From: Rhodopseudomonas faecalis
GTDB taxonomy: Bacteria > Pseudomonadota > Alphaproteobacteria > Rhizobiales > Xanthobacteraceae
Direction of reading: 5' to 3'
DNA: 64,000 bases
Assembly (NCBI RefSeq): GCF_003217325.1
Contig: NZ_QJTI01000003.1
Location: 234,498 to 298,497 of the forward strand
Position numbers and translations under genes: made by a program. Of the stretch, positions 18,777 through 31,294 are shown piece by piece. Within the stretch, counting starts at the first letter, position 1, and every line of letters begins with the position of its first letter. The notes under the pieces were generated by a model. That model made no database searches. It saw only the letters and a list, made by a program, of their open reading frames with translations, and was not told the DNA's origin.

Positions 18777-19685
18777 TCAGTGCGGTGGGTGGAGCAGATC
18801 GCGGGTGCGCTGAAAGATGCGGCCGAGCTGCCGAAACAGATCAGCCCGGGCGCTGGTGGAGCGCCACGCCAGCACCACTTTGCGCGGGCAGGCGTCGGGC
18901 AGCGGCGCGATCGCCACCTCCTGGCCGCCGAGCACACCGGCATCAAGCGCCAGATCCGGCAGCAAGGTGATGCCCAGCCCCTCGCTGACCATCGAGATCA
19001 GCGTCGGCAGCGAGGTCGCGGAAAAGCTCTCGTCCTGCTCGATGTCGCGATCGGGAAAGGCGCTGAGCGCGTGGCGCTGCAAGCAGTGTCCTCGCTCCAG
19101 CAGCATCAGCCGCGCCCCCTCGAGCTGCGCGCCGCGGACCGGCTCGGGCCCAAAACTGCCCGGCGGCGCCGCGAGGTGATAGCCATCCTCGAAGAGTTCG
19201 ATCGTTTCCAGCCCGTCGGCCTCGAACGGCAACGCGAACAGGATCAGGTCGAGACGGCCCTGATGCAGGCCCGCCAGCAGCGGTTCGGTCATCTCCTCGC
19301 GCAGCAGCAGTCTCAGCCGCGGAAAGACACGGCGAATCTCGGGCAAGGCCCGCGGGATCAGATAGGGACCGATGGTCGGAATTGCGCCGAGCCGGAGATC
19401 GCCGGCATCGGGCGCCCCGGCAGCGGCGGCCAGCGCCTCAATCTCACGGGCCCCAAGGAGCAGCGCCCGGGCGCGCTCGGCAATCACCGCACCGGTCGGC
19501 GTCAGCAGCACCGAACGCTTGGTCCGCTCTGCCAGCACCACGCCGAGACGATCCTCCAGCTCCTTCAGCCCCGCACTGAGCGTCGGCTGGGTCACGAAAC
19601 AAGCATCAGCCGCTCGCGAAAAGTTGAGCGTATCCGCCAGCGCGACCAGGAAGCCAAGCTGTCGCAAAGTGATGTTACTATTCAT
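18777..19685 (-). CDS. OxyR-like LysR-type regulator lacking the second redox cysteine
   Basis: 302 residues from ATG 19685; the upstream open frame to 19730 is not family-like. The N-terminal winged helix-turn-helix is at about 1-60 (NFSRAADACFVTQPTLSAGLKELEDRLG), followed by the LysR effector domain. The block LLERGHCLQRHAL matches the peroxidatic Cys199 region of E. coli OxyR and gives Cys201 here, and FSATSLPTLISMVSEGLGITLLP matches the segment after it. The position equivalent to Cys208 is Phe210. Two other cysteines (29 and 266) lie elsewhere. It is divergent from a peroxiredoxin, the classical OxyR arrangement. The OxyR-branch identity is likely; the sensing chemistry may differ. Confidence 0.85.
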   Translation of the reverse strand: MNSNITLRQLGFLVALADTLNFSRAADACFVTQPTLSAGLKELEDRLGVVLAERTKRSVLLTPTGAVIAERARALLLGAREIEALAAAAGAPDAGDLRLGAIPTIGPYLIPRALPEIRRVFPRLRLLLREEMTEPLLAGLHQGRLDLILFALPFEADGLETIELFEDGYHLAAPPGSFGPEPVRGAQLEGARLMLLERGHCLQRHALSAFPDRDIEQDESFSATSLPTLISMVSEGLGITLLPDLALDAGVLGGQEVAIAPLPDACPRKVVLAWRSTSARADLFRQLGRIFQRTRDLLHPPH

Positions 19686-19696
19686 ATTGACTAAGT

Positions 19697-19709
19697 CTAT
19701 CACAGATAG
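19697..19709. promoter_or_regulatory. Candidate OxyR-type operator between regulator and peroxiredoxin
   Basis: CTATC-ACA-GATAG is a perfect 5-bp inverted repeat. It contains the CTAT and ATAG tetramers that make up OxyR recognition elements. It is 12 bp from the regulator ATG and 83 bp before the peroxiredoxin ATG. Binding is inferred. Confidence 0.5.
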
Positions 19710-19791
19710 CTGAACAATCAATTTCAGCAATCAATGAACCTCGCATAAACCCGCAGACATCGGAGACGAACTTCGACACCAGGAGACTGCA

Positions 19792-20436
19792 ATGACCGAT
19801 GTGACCGCCCCCAGCGCCCCCCAGCTCAACGCCCCCGCGCCGGCTTTCGACGCCCCCACCACCCATGGCCGCAAGACGCTGGCCGACTACGCCGGCAAGT
19901 GGCTGATCCTGTTCTCGCATCCGGCGGATTTCACCCCGGTCTGCACCACCGAATTCATGGCCTTCGCCAAAAAGCACGACGCCTTTGCAGCGCGCGGCGC
20001 CGAACTGCTCGGCCTGTCGATCGACAGCCACTATTCGCACATCGCCTGGACGCTCAACATCAAGGAGAAGTTCGGGGTCGAGGTGAAATTCCCGATCATC
20101 GCCGACCTCAGCATGACCGTCGCAAAGGCCTACGGCATGATTCAGCCGGGCGCGTCCGACACTTCGGCGGTGCGCGCGACCTTCCTGATCGACCCCGAGG
20201 GCAAGCTGCGGGCGATGATCTATTACCCGATGATCGCCGGCCGTTCGGTCGACGAAATCTACCGGCTGCTGGTCGCGCTGCAGACCTCCGACGCCAACAA
20301 ATGCGCCATGCCCGAGAACTGGCAGCCAGGCGACCAGGTGATCGTGCCGCCGCCGGCCACCTCCGACGCTGCGCTCGCCCGCGCTGGCGAGGGCTACAAC
20401 ACGGTCGACTGGTATTTCTCGACCCGCGCGCTCTGA
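19792..20436 (+). CDS. Peroxiredoxin, Prx6/1-Cys type
   Basis: Reduces hydrogen peroxide and organic peroxides in the cytoplasm. It is 214 residues. The peroxidatic Cys51 is in PADFTPVCTTEF, with the companion Thr three residues before it. The long C-terminal extension (NWQPGDQVIVPPP and the final YNTVDWYFSTRAL) is typical of the Prx6 group. The only other cysteine, in NKCAMPENW, occurs in many Prx6 proteins and is not the usual resolving cysteine, so reduction by an outside thiol such as glutathione is likely. AGGAG at 19781-19785 fixes the start. It is divergent from the OxyR-like gene with an operator-like palindrome between. Confidence 0.94.
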   Translation: MTDVTAPSAPQLNAPAPAFDAPTTHGRKTLADYAGKWLILFSHPADFTPVCTTEFMAFAKKHDAFAARGAELLGLSIDSHYSHIAWTLNIKEKFGVEVKFPIIADLSMTVAKAYGMIQPGASDTSAVRATFLIDPEGKLRAMIYYPMIAGRSVDEIYRLLVALQTSDANKCAMPENWQPGDQVIVPPPATSDAALARAGEGYNTVDWYFSTRAL

Positions 20437-20709
20437 CGCCGCCGAGACGAGCCTACCGTCGGACTGCTGAGTGATCGCCCTGCTTGGCGTGAGAGGCAGT
20501 TTTGCATGACGATAGTCACACCCTATCGTGAAGGCCGACCGCATCTGAGAGTGCCGCGGCGCCGCCAATCCCAGGCGGCGCCGCGCTGCTTGGCGTACCA
20601 CCGGCCTTCATCATGCGGTGAAACGGCCGGCCATGGATTGCGATTGCGTGATTGCGCGGCGCAGGTGATTGATGCAAATGCATCCGCTGCGCTACAGTCC
20701 GCGCGCACC

Positions 20710-21204
20710 ATGGACCACCCGATGAAATGCAAGCCATCGGCCGAAGCGACCGGCGCCTGGACTCGCCTGATGCGGGCACGCACCAGGGTGCTCGACGCCG
20801 TCGAACAGGATTTGAAGAAGGCCGGCTTCCCGCCGCTCGCTTGGTATGACGCGCTGCTCGAGCTGGCGCGCGCACCGGCCGGTGAACTGCGCCCGGTCGA
20901 ACTCGAAAGGCAGATGTTGATCCCGCAATATTCGACATCGCGGCTGATCGAACGGCTGGTGGAAGAAGGGCTGGCGGCGCGGCGCGAATGCAAGGCCGAC
21001 AAGCGCGGCCAGTATGTCGAAATCACCGCGGCCGGCCGCGATCTGCAAAAGCGCATGTGGAGTGCCTATGCCAGCGCGATCGAAAAACATGTCGGCTCAA
21101 AACTGTCGGACGCCGAAGCGGCGCAGCTATGCGCCCTGCTCGACCGGCTCGGCTGCTCGTGCGGCACTGGGCCGGCACAGCAAGACGGCGCGACCTCACA
21201 ATGA
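20710..21204 (+). CDS. MarR-family transcriptional regulator with several cysteines
   Basis: 164 residues from ATG 20710 (or 20722). The open frame begins at 20506, but that upstream part has no family character and skewed composition. The winged helix-turn-helix is visible: LRPVELERQMLIPQYSTSRLIERLVEEGLAARRECKADKRGQYVEITAAG carries the recognition helix and the D-R wing typical of MarR (cut here into blocks LIPQYSTSRLIERL and KADKRGQYVEIT). Cysteines occur at MKCK, RRECK, AQLC and in a C-terminal CSC. Their number and the peroxide/glutathione neighbours suggest, but do not show, thiol-based sensing. It lies 96 bp upstream of gshA on the same strand. Confidence 0.85.
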   Translation: MDHPMKCKPSAEATGAWTRLMRARTRVLDAVEQDLKKAGFPPLAWYDALLELARAPAGELRPVELERQMLIPQYSTSRLIERLVEEGLAARRECKADKRGQYVEITAAGRDLQKRMWSAYASAIEKHVGSKLSDAEAAQLCALLDRLGCSCGTGPAQQDGATSQ

Positions 21205-21300
21205 TAAAAGCTGAACCACCCTTGGCCGCGGCCCTGTTGGCCCGCGGCTATTCCCGCCAACCCGCGCATCTTTTCGCTGCGCCTGCAATTCGGAATCTAC

Positions 21301-22671
21301 ATGGCGCGTGACCAGATCGATATGACGCCGCTGCAATCGCGCGACGAGCTCGTGGCCTGGCTGGAGGCTGGCGTCAAACCGCGCCACCAGTTCCGCATCG
21401 GCACTGAGCACGAAAAGACCCCGTTCACGCTGCAGGGCCACCGTCCGGTGCCCTATCAGGGCGTCAACGGCATCGGCGCGCTGCTGGACGGCATGCAATT
21501 GCTGCTCGGCTGGGAGCCGATCGTCGAGCGCGGCAACATCATCGGCCTGTATGACGTCACTGGCGGCGGCGCGATTTCGCTCGAGCCGGGCGGCCAGTTC
21601 GAACTGTCCGGCGCGCCGGTGGAGACCATCCACCAGACCCATTCCGAGCTGATGGCGCATCTCGCGCAGGTGCGCGAGGTGGCGACGCCGCTCGGCATCG
21701 GCTTTTTGGGTCTCGGGCTGACGCCGTCCTGGTCGCGCGCCGAAATCCCGGTGATGCCCAAGGGCCGCTACGGCATCATGACCAATTACATGCCGAAGGT
21801 CGGCACGCTCGGCCTCGACATGATGTACCGGACCTGCACGGTGCAGACCAATCTCGACTTCAGCTCGGAAGCCGACATGGTCAAGAAGCTGCGGGTGTCG
21901 CTGGCGCTGCAGCCGGTCGCGACCGCGTTCTTCGCCAATTCGCCGTTCACCGAAGGCAAGCCGAACGGCTTCCTGTCGTTCCGCTCAGAAATCTGGCGCG
22001 ACACCGACGCCGCGCGCTCCGGCATGCTGCCGTTCGCCTTTGAAGACGGCATGGGCTTTGAGCGCTGGGTCGATTACGCGCTCGACGTGCCGATGTATTT
22101 CGTCAAGCGCGGCGACGCCTATATCGACGTCGCCGGCTCGTCGTTCCGCGACTTCTTCGAGGGCAAGAACGACAAGCTGCCCGGCGAAAAGCCGACGCTG
22201 TCGGACTGGGCCAATCATCTGTCGACCATTTTCCCGGAAGTGCGGCTCAAACGTTATCTGGAAATGCGCGGCGCCGACGGCGTGCCGTGGGGCCGGCTGC
22301 CGGCGCTGCCGGCGTTCTGGGTCGGCCTGCTGTATGACGACGCCAGCCTCGATGCCGCCTGGCAGATCGTCAAGGATTGGAGCGCCGACGACCGGCAGGC
22401 GCTGCGCGACCAGGTGCCAAAACTCGGCTTCAAGGCGCGCATTGGCGACCGCTATCTGTTCGAGATCGCCAAGGAGTGTCTGGCGCTGGCCCATGCCGGC
22501 CTGCGGCGGCGCGCCCGCATCGATCAGGACGGCCGCGACGAGAGCCGCTATCTCGAACCGCTCGACCGCGCGATCGAGAGCGGCAAGACCCCGGCCGAGA
22601 CCATGCTCGACCTGTTCCACGGCGCCTGGCAGGGTTCGGTCGACCCGGCTTATGACGCCTATGCGTTCTGA
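21301..22671 (+). CDS. gshA: Glutamate-cysteine ligase, plant/rhizobial type
   Basis: Makes gamma-glutamylcysteine from Glu and Cys with ATP, the first and limiting step of glutathione synthesis. It is 456 residues, the length of the plant-type (GCS2-like, proteobacterial) enzyme rather than the 518-residue E. coli type. Blocks visible include the N-terminal RIGTEHEKTPF substrate/ATP motif, GNIIGLYDVTGGGAISLEPGGQFELSG, MPKGRYGIMTNYMPKVGTLGLDMMYRTCTVQTN (split as RYGIMTNYMPKVG and MMYRTCTVQTNLD), and ANSPFTEGKPNGFLSFR. It follows the MarR gene, and a repeat with a hairpin starts at its stop codon. Confidence 0.94.
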   Translation: MARDQIDMTPLQSRDELVAWLEAGVKPRHQFRIGTEHEKTPFTLQGHRPVPYQGVNGIGALLDGMQLLLGWEPIVERGNIIGLYDVTGGGAISLEPGGQFELSGAPVETIHQTHSELMAHLAQVREVATPLGIGFLGLGLTPSWSRAEIPVMPKGRYGIMTNYMPKVGTLGLDMMYRTCTVQTNLDFSSEADMVKKLRVSLALQPVATAFFANSPFTEGKPNGFLSFRSEIWRDTDAARSGMLPFAFEDGMGFERWVDYALDVPMYFVKRGDAYIDVAGSSFRDFFEGKNDKLPGEKPTLSDWANHLSTIFPEVRLKRYLEMRGADGVPWGRLPALPAFWVGLLYDDASLDAAWQIVKDWSADDRQALRDQVPKLGFKARIGDRYLFEIAKECLALAHAGLRRRARIDQDGRDESRYLEPLDRAIESGKTPAETMLDLFHGAWQGSVDPAYDAYAF

Positions 22672-22770
22672 GCTTCGGTTCTAATGGAATTAGAACCGAT
22701 GCTCTAACTTGATGTTCTGACGCGTTTTCTTAACGCGAACCGGAATCCACTTCGCTCGAAAACGCTATAG
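22671..22770. repeat. Dispersed repeat family D with covarying hairpin
   Basis: A hairpin CGGTTCTAAT-GGA-ATTAGAACCG, then TGACGCGTTTTCTTAACGCGAACCGG and CCACTTCGCTCGAAAACGCTATAG. Compared with the copy at 2955, one stem pair has changed on both sides (G to A and C to T), keeping the pairing. It starts at the gshA stop codon and may serve as its terminator. Confidence 0.85.
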
Positions 22771-22930
22771 ACAGCCCCCCCGTTCATCCGCGGTACAGGA
22801 ACAACCCCGTCAAATAGCGCCACGGTTGCAGCCGATCTGGCTGCGGCCATGTGGAATGGTCACCCAGACGGCCGGCACGGCCTGCGGCGTTCCTGTTCGA
22901 ACGGATTGGTCGCTGGGAGGGCGAGACGGC

Positions 22931-23521
22931 GTGCAAGGTGTGGGCGATACAGCGGCAAAACACGCGGCGGCGCGCTGGCGCCGCATTGCGGTGGCGATCG
23001 CGTTGCCGCTTTTGGCATTGACGCTGGCGCCGCTCGACCGCGCCGCCGCACAGGCCAATTTCGACCGGCCCGGCGCCGATTATGCGCGCAGCACCATTTT
23101 GAGCGGTGATCCGGCCGATTGCGCCATGGTGTGCGAACGCGACCGGCGCTGTCGGGCCTGGACCTTCGCCTATCCGAAAACCACCGAGGACACCGCGCAG
23201 TGCTGGCTGAAAAATGCGGTGCCGCCGCGGCTGCCCAATAGCTGCTGCGTGTCCGGCGTGCGCGGCGCCGGGGTGCTGGAGCCGCGCAGCTCCAATGCCG
23301 AGGCGGCGATCGACCGCTTTGGCGGCGACTACCGCTCGTTCGATCTCAAGCGCGGCGAAGGCGAAGATGCCTGCAAGGCGGCCTGCACCGAGGACAACAA
23401 GTGCCGGGCCTGGACCTACGCCCGCCCCGGCTATGTCGGCCGCGACGCGCGCTGTTTCCTGAAGAAGGACATCAAGCCGCCACGCCGCAAGCCCGGATTC
23501 ATCTCGGGCGTGGTGCGGTAG
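22931..23521 (+). CDS. Secreted protein with two PAN/Apple domains
   Basis: From GTG 22931 (GGGAGGG upstream at about 22915) the protein is 196 residues. An earlier ATG at 22856 is possible but adds a non-signal-like stretch. A signal peptide (RRIAVAIALPLLALTLAPLDRAAAQA) is followed by two similar modules, each with the CxxxCxxxxxCRAWTFAYP-type pattern: PADCAMVCERDRRCRAWTF and EDACKAACTEDNKCRAWTY. Further cysteines in QCWLKNAVP and RCFLKKDIKP complete the PAN/Apple disulfides. PAN domains bind proteins or sugars; the ligand is unknown. It stands alone between repeats. Confidence 0.85.
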   Translation: MQGVGDTAAKHAAARWRRIAVAIALPLLALTLAPLDRAAAQANFDRPGADYARSTILSGDPADCAMVCERDRRCRAWTFAYPKTTEDTAQCWLKNAVPPRLPNSCCVSGVRGAGVLEPRSSNAEAAIDRFGGDYRSFDLKRGEGEDACKAACTEDNKCRAWTYARPGYVGRDARCFLKKDIKPPRRKPGFISGVVR

Positions 23522-23533
23522 CGCGTCCGTAAA

Positions 23534-23605
23534 GCCCCCACCCGTCCCGGCTACGCCCTACGGGCTGCGCCGGGCCACCCTCCCCACCGCTGCGCGGGGG
23601 GAGGG
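23534..23605. repeat. Palindromic repeat family A, extended variant
   Basis: GCCCCCACCCGTCCCGGCTA, then ACCCTCCCCACCGCTGCGCGGGGGGAGGG. Its CCC-rich left half contains GCCCTACGGGC. Related to the family A copies elsewhere but with a longer loop. Confidence 0.65.
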
Positions 23606-23768
23606 AAAGAACCCGCGGCAGGTCATCATTTCAGCGCAGCGATGAGCAGCAATGAGAAGCGATGAGATCGCGTCTCGGAGGCTCATGGCACCGTCATCGG
23701 CGGAGTAACAACGCTGATCAGAATGGACCCGCGGCGCTTGTGATCACGAACACCATCGCAGCGCACGC

Positions 23769-23822
23769 CCTCCCTCCCCCTTGTGGGGAGGGTGGCCGGC
23801 CGTAAGGCCGGCCGGGTGGGGG
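23769..23822. repeat. Palindromic repeat family A
   Basis: CCTCCCTCCCCCTTGTGGGG, then AGGGTGGCCGGCCGTAAGGCCGGCCGGGTGGGGG. It holds an additional perfect GGCCGGCC-GTAA-GGCCGGCC hairpin. Confidence 0.7.
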
Positions 23823-23841
23823 CAACAAGCCCTCCTACTCA

Positions 23842-24195
23842 CTACTGCTGCGCGACCATCCAATGCAGCGCGAGCATGGCGCCGAACAGACCAGCGAGCA
23901 CGAAGCCGGCCAGAAAGCCGACGATCAGGCCGGCCTTGAATCCCGACTGCCGGCCGTGCATGGCGCGGATTCGTTCGCGGCTGGTTTCGCCGCGCGCTTT
24001 CCAGGCGGCTGCGTCGGAACTGCTCCAGTGGCGGCCGTCGAGTTCGCCAAGATCGCCAGAGATCTTGAGCAGCAGCGCCATGTCGTCGTCGGCCGGCTCC
24101 TTGAGCTGATCGCGCAGATCATCAAGCACGGCCTTGGCGGTGAGGCCGTCGGCGGCGGCCGTTACATTCTCTGCGGCCGCGTTCTCTACCGTCAT
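23842..24195 (-). CDS. Small membrane-anchored protein of unknown function
   Basis: 117 residues from ATG 24195, chosen because GGGAGGTG sits seven bases upstream; the frame extends ten codons further without a ribosome site. The first two thirds are acidic, helical and soluble (VLDDLRDQLKEPADDDMALLLKI). A basic stretch MHGRQSGFK comes next, and then one strongly hydrophobic C-terminal segment (AGLIVGFLAGFVLAGLFGAMLAL). So it looks like a tail-anchored inner-membrane protein with the N-terminus in the cytoplasm. I do not recognise the family. Neighbours are the PAN-domain gene (convergent) and gltD downstream on the same strand side, which suggest nothing. Confidence 0.65.
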   Translation of the reverse strand: MTVENAAAENVTAAADGLTAKAVLDDLRDQLKEPADDDMALLLKISGDLGELDGRHWSSSDAAAWKARGETSRERIRAMHGRQSGFKAGLIVGFLAGFVLAGLFGAMLALHWMVAQQ

Positions 24196-24365
24196 GGCAA
24201 CACCTCCCGCTCCTGACGCTGTCACGTGTGACCCGGCGCCCGCGCGCGGCGATCACCGCAAGCGCAGCCTTAAAGCCGCAGCTTGCTGGACCATCATCCT
24301 GCGTCTGCGGCCGCGCGGCGACGTTGACGCCGCTCAAGGGAGGTGAAGCCGCGCCACAAACGACA

Positions 24366-24388
24366 ATGCCCGGGACCAGCCCGGGCAT
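24366..24388 (-). terminator. Hairpin downstream of gltD, possible terminator
   Basis: ATGCCCGGG-ACCAG-CCCGGGCAT, a perfect 9-bp stem 46 bp past the gltD stop. The following bases on the minus strand (TGTCGTTTGTGG) are only moderately T-rich, so intrinsic termination is uncertain. Confidence 0.45.
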
Positions 24389-24433
24389 CGCGTGGATTGG
24401 ATGATGACGCGCCGTGGTGACGCGGCACGCACC

Positions 24434-25888
24434 TTACTTCGGCAGCGTGCTCAGGCCCATCAGCGCCTGATCGATGGCGCGGGCGCACAGTCGGCCCTCG
24501 CGGATCGCCCACACCACCAGCGACTGACCGCGGCGCATGTCGCCGCAGGCAAACACCTTGGGCACCGAGGTCTGGAAATGGGCGGTGTCGGCGGCGACAT
24601 TGCCGCGCGGGTCGAGATTGACGCCGAGCGAGGCCAGCAGCCCTTCCTTGACCGGGGCGACAAAGCCCATCGCCAGCAGCACCAGATCGGCCTCAAGCAC
24701 GAATTCGGTGCCGGCGATCGGCTGGAACTTGTCGTCGACCTTGACGCAGTTGAGCTTGGTGACGTGGCCGTCCTTGCCTTCGAACGACTGGGTCAGCACC
24801 GCGAAATCGCGCTTGCAGCCCTCGGCCTGGCTCGAGGAGGTGCGCATCTTCATCGGCCAGTTCGGCCAGGTCAGCGCCTTGTTTTCCTTCTCGGGCGGCG
24901 CCGGCATGATCTCGATCTGGGTCACCGACTTGGCGCCCTGGCGCAGGCTGGTGCCGATGCAGTCCGAGCCGGTGTCACCGCCGCCGATCACCACCACGGT
25001 CTTGCCGGTGGCGAGAATTTCGGCGCCGGTGATGGCTTCGCCGGACACGCGGCGGTTCTGCTGGGTCAGAAAATCCATCGCGAAATGGATGCCGCCGAGC
25101 TCACGGCCCGGGATCGGCAGATCGCGGGGCTTTTCCGAACCGCCGGTCAGCGCGACCGCGTCAAATTCCTTGAGCAGCTTCTGCGGATCGACCGCGTTCG
25201 GGCCGGCGCCGCCGACCGGGGTGTTGGTGTGCAGCACCACGCCCTCGGCCTGCATCTGCGCGACGCGGCGGTCGATCAGGTGCTTCTCCATCTTGAAGTC
25301 CGGAATGCCATAGCGCAGCAGGCCGCCGGCCTTGGCGTTCTTCTCATAGAGATGCACTTCATGGCCGGCGCGGGCGAGCTGCTGCGCGCAGGCGAGACCG
25401 GCCGGGCCAGCGCCCACCACCGCGACCTTCTTGCCGGTCTTGTGCGCGGCCGGCTCCGGCTGCAGCCAGCCGCTTTCCCAGGCGCGATCGACAATGGCGC
25501 ATTCGATGGTCTTGATGGTGACCGGGTTGTCATCGATGTTCAGCGTGCACGACGCTTCGCACGGCGCCGGGCAGATGCGGCCGGTGAACTCTGGGAAGTT
25601 ATTGGTGGAGTGCAGGTTGCGCGCCGCCTCCTGCCAATCGCCGTGATAGACGAGGTCGTTCCAATCCGGGATCTGGTTGTTGACCGGACAGCCGGGGGTG
25701 CCGGGCGCCACCGCGCCGGTGCCGTGGCAATAGGGCACGCCGCAATTCATGCAGCGCGCGGCCTGATCGCGCAGTTCCTTCTCGCCGAGCGGAACGACGA
25801 ACTCGTTGTAATTCTTCAGGCGTTCGGCCACCGGCGCATAGGCGCGATCATGCCGTTCGATTTCCAGAAAACCCGTGACCTTACCCAT
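24434..25888 (-). CDS. gltD: Glutamate synthase (NADPH) small subunit
   Basis: Supplies electrons from NADPH via FAD and Fe-S clusters to the large subunit, which makes glutamate from glutamine and 2-oxoglutarate. It has 484 residues from ATG 25888 ([20 protein letters not shown]); the open frame upstream is translated repeat sequence. The N-terminal [4Fe-4S] cysteines are in [13 protein letters not shown] and [13 protein letters not shown]. The FAD-binding motif [15 protein letters not shown] and the NADPH-binding motif [11 protein letters not shown] are both present, as is the late [17 protein letters not shown] block. It lies 231 bp downstream of gltB, same strand. Confidence 0.97.
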   Translation of the reverse strand: MGKVTGFLEIERHDRAYAPVAERLKNYNEFVVPLGEKELRDQAARCMNCGVPYCHGTGAVAPGTPGCPVNNQIPDWNDLVYHGDWQEAARNLHSTNNFPEFTGRICPAPCEASCTLNIDDNPVTIKTIECAIVDRAWESGWLQPEPAAHKTGKKVAVVGAGPAGLACAQQLARAGHEVHLYEKNAKAGGLLRYGIPDFKMEKHLIDRRVAQMQAEGVVLHTNTPVGGAGPNAVDPQKLLKEFDAVALTGGSEKPRDLPIPGRELGGIHFAMDFLTQQNRRVSGEAITGAEILATGKTVVVIGGGDTGSDCIGTSLRQGAKSVTQIEIMPAPPEKENKALTWPNWPMKMRTSSSQAEGCKRDFAVLTQSFEGKDGHVTKLNCVKVDDKFQPIAGTEFVLEADLVLLAMGFVAPVKEGLLASLGVNLDPRGNVAADTAHFQTSVPKVFACGDMRRGQSLVVWAIREGRLCARAIDQALMGLSTLPK

Positions 25889-25983
25889 TGGACCCACACG
25901 CCCTTTCGTATGTCTTCCGTCCTGCCGAGCTGCGTCATCCGCACACGCTATTGAGACGGCTATCATCTTCTCCGCCCGCTGTT

Positions 25984-26052
25984 GCGAGAGCGACAAAGCC
26001 ATCCAGCATGCAGCTACGCGGCCTGAATGACATCGCTTCGCTCGCAATGACC
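25984..26052. repeat. Degenerate family B repeat between gltB and gltD
   Basis: TGCGAGAGCGACAAAGCCAT, then CCAG and, on the right, CATCGCTTCGCTCGCAATGACCG. The right arm resembles other family B copies; the left arm is eroded. Confidence 0.55.
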
Positions 26053-26119
26053 GAGCGGCGGTTAGCTCCTGCGCATGATCGGTCCCGAACAGCGGTGGCC
26101 GCTGTTCGGGATCATCGCG

Positions 26120-30838
<4,719 letters not shown>

Positions 30839-31294
30839 CTTCGTCCTTTCAATCCTTGCAAGGAGACCCTTGCTAATATAATAGGCACAACTTTAGCGTT
30901 CGGCGGGCACCCGACGGTCCTCCGCGCTCACGCGCGAGCCGCAATGTCGTAATTTCAGGCTATGATGCCTTACTCTCTCGAAGGCAGCGGGCTGCCATAG
31001 TTCAGGTCGCGTGCCGACGCAATACCGTTATTTAGGTCGCGTCCCGCGGTAGCCCCTACCTAGATACCTGTAAATTGAGACAGCAATCCTGTCCTAGACC
31101 GAGCTTGCCAAATTTTCTTTTTCTGTACAAGCGCGTGGCCTGATCGAGACCAATTTGATCATGGCGTCGCAATGCCGCGAATTGAAACTAAATTCGTCTC
31201 GATTGGGTCGCTCCTGCGCCGAATTCCTTAGCGACACTCCGCAGACCCCAATACCACTCGATATGGGGGCTTGGAGCGATCAAGGGAGTCCGTA
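30839..31294. other. 456-bp divergent intergenic region upstream of gltB
   Basis: Holds the start signals of gltB (minus) and the Pro-rich secreted protein (plus). Visible features are an A/T-rich, -10-like stretch around 30875-30890 on the gltB side and two direct copies of AGGTCGCGT at 31004-31012 and 31034-31042, exactly 30 bp apart. I see no open reading frame or riboswitch that I can name. Confidence 0.7.

Larger units (their letters stand above)
23522..23841. other. 320-bp gene-free stretch with family A repeats at both ends
   Basis: No coding sequence. Palindromic GC-rich repeats lie at 23534-23605 and 23769-23822; I see no clear structure between them apart from short GATGAGCAGCAATGAGAAGC-like runs. 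It lies between the convergent PAN-domain and small membrane protein genes. Confidence 0.75.

Noticed and set aside
24392..25954. A 520-residue plus-strand frame opposite gltD
   Set aside because: Antisense shadow; gltD has complete Fe-S and nucleotide-binding motifs.
25889..26047. N-terminal extension of gltD to an ATG at 26047
   Set aside because: The added residues are the translation of a degenerate repeat; GltD family sequence starts at [11 protein letters not shown].
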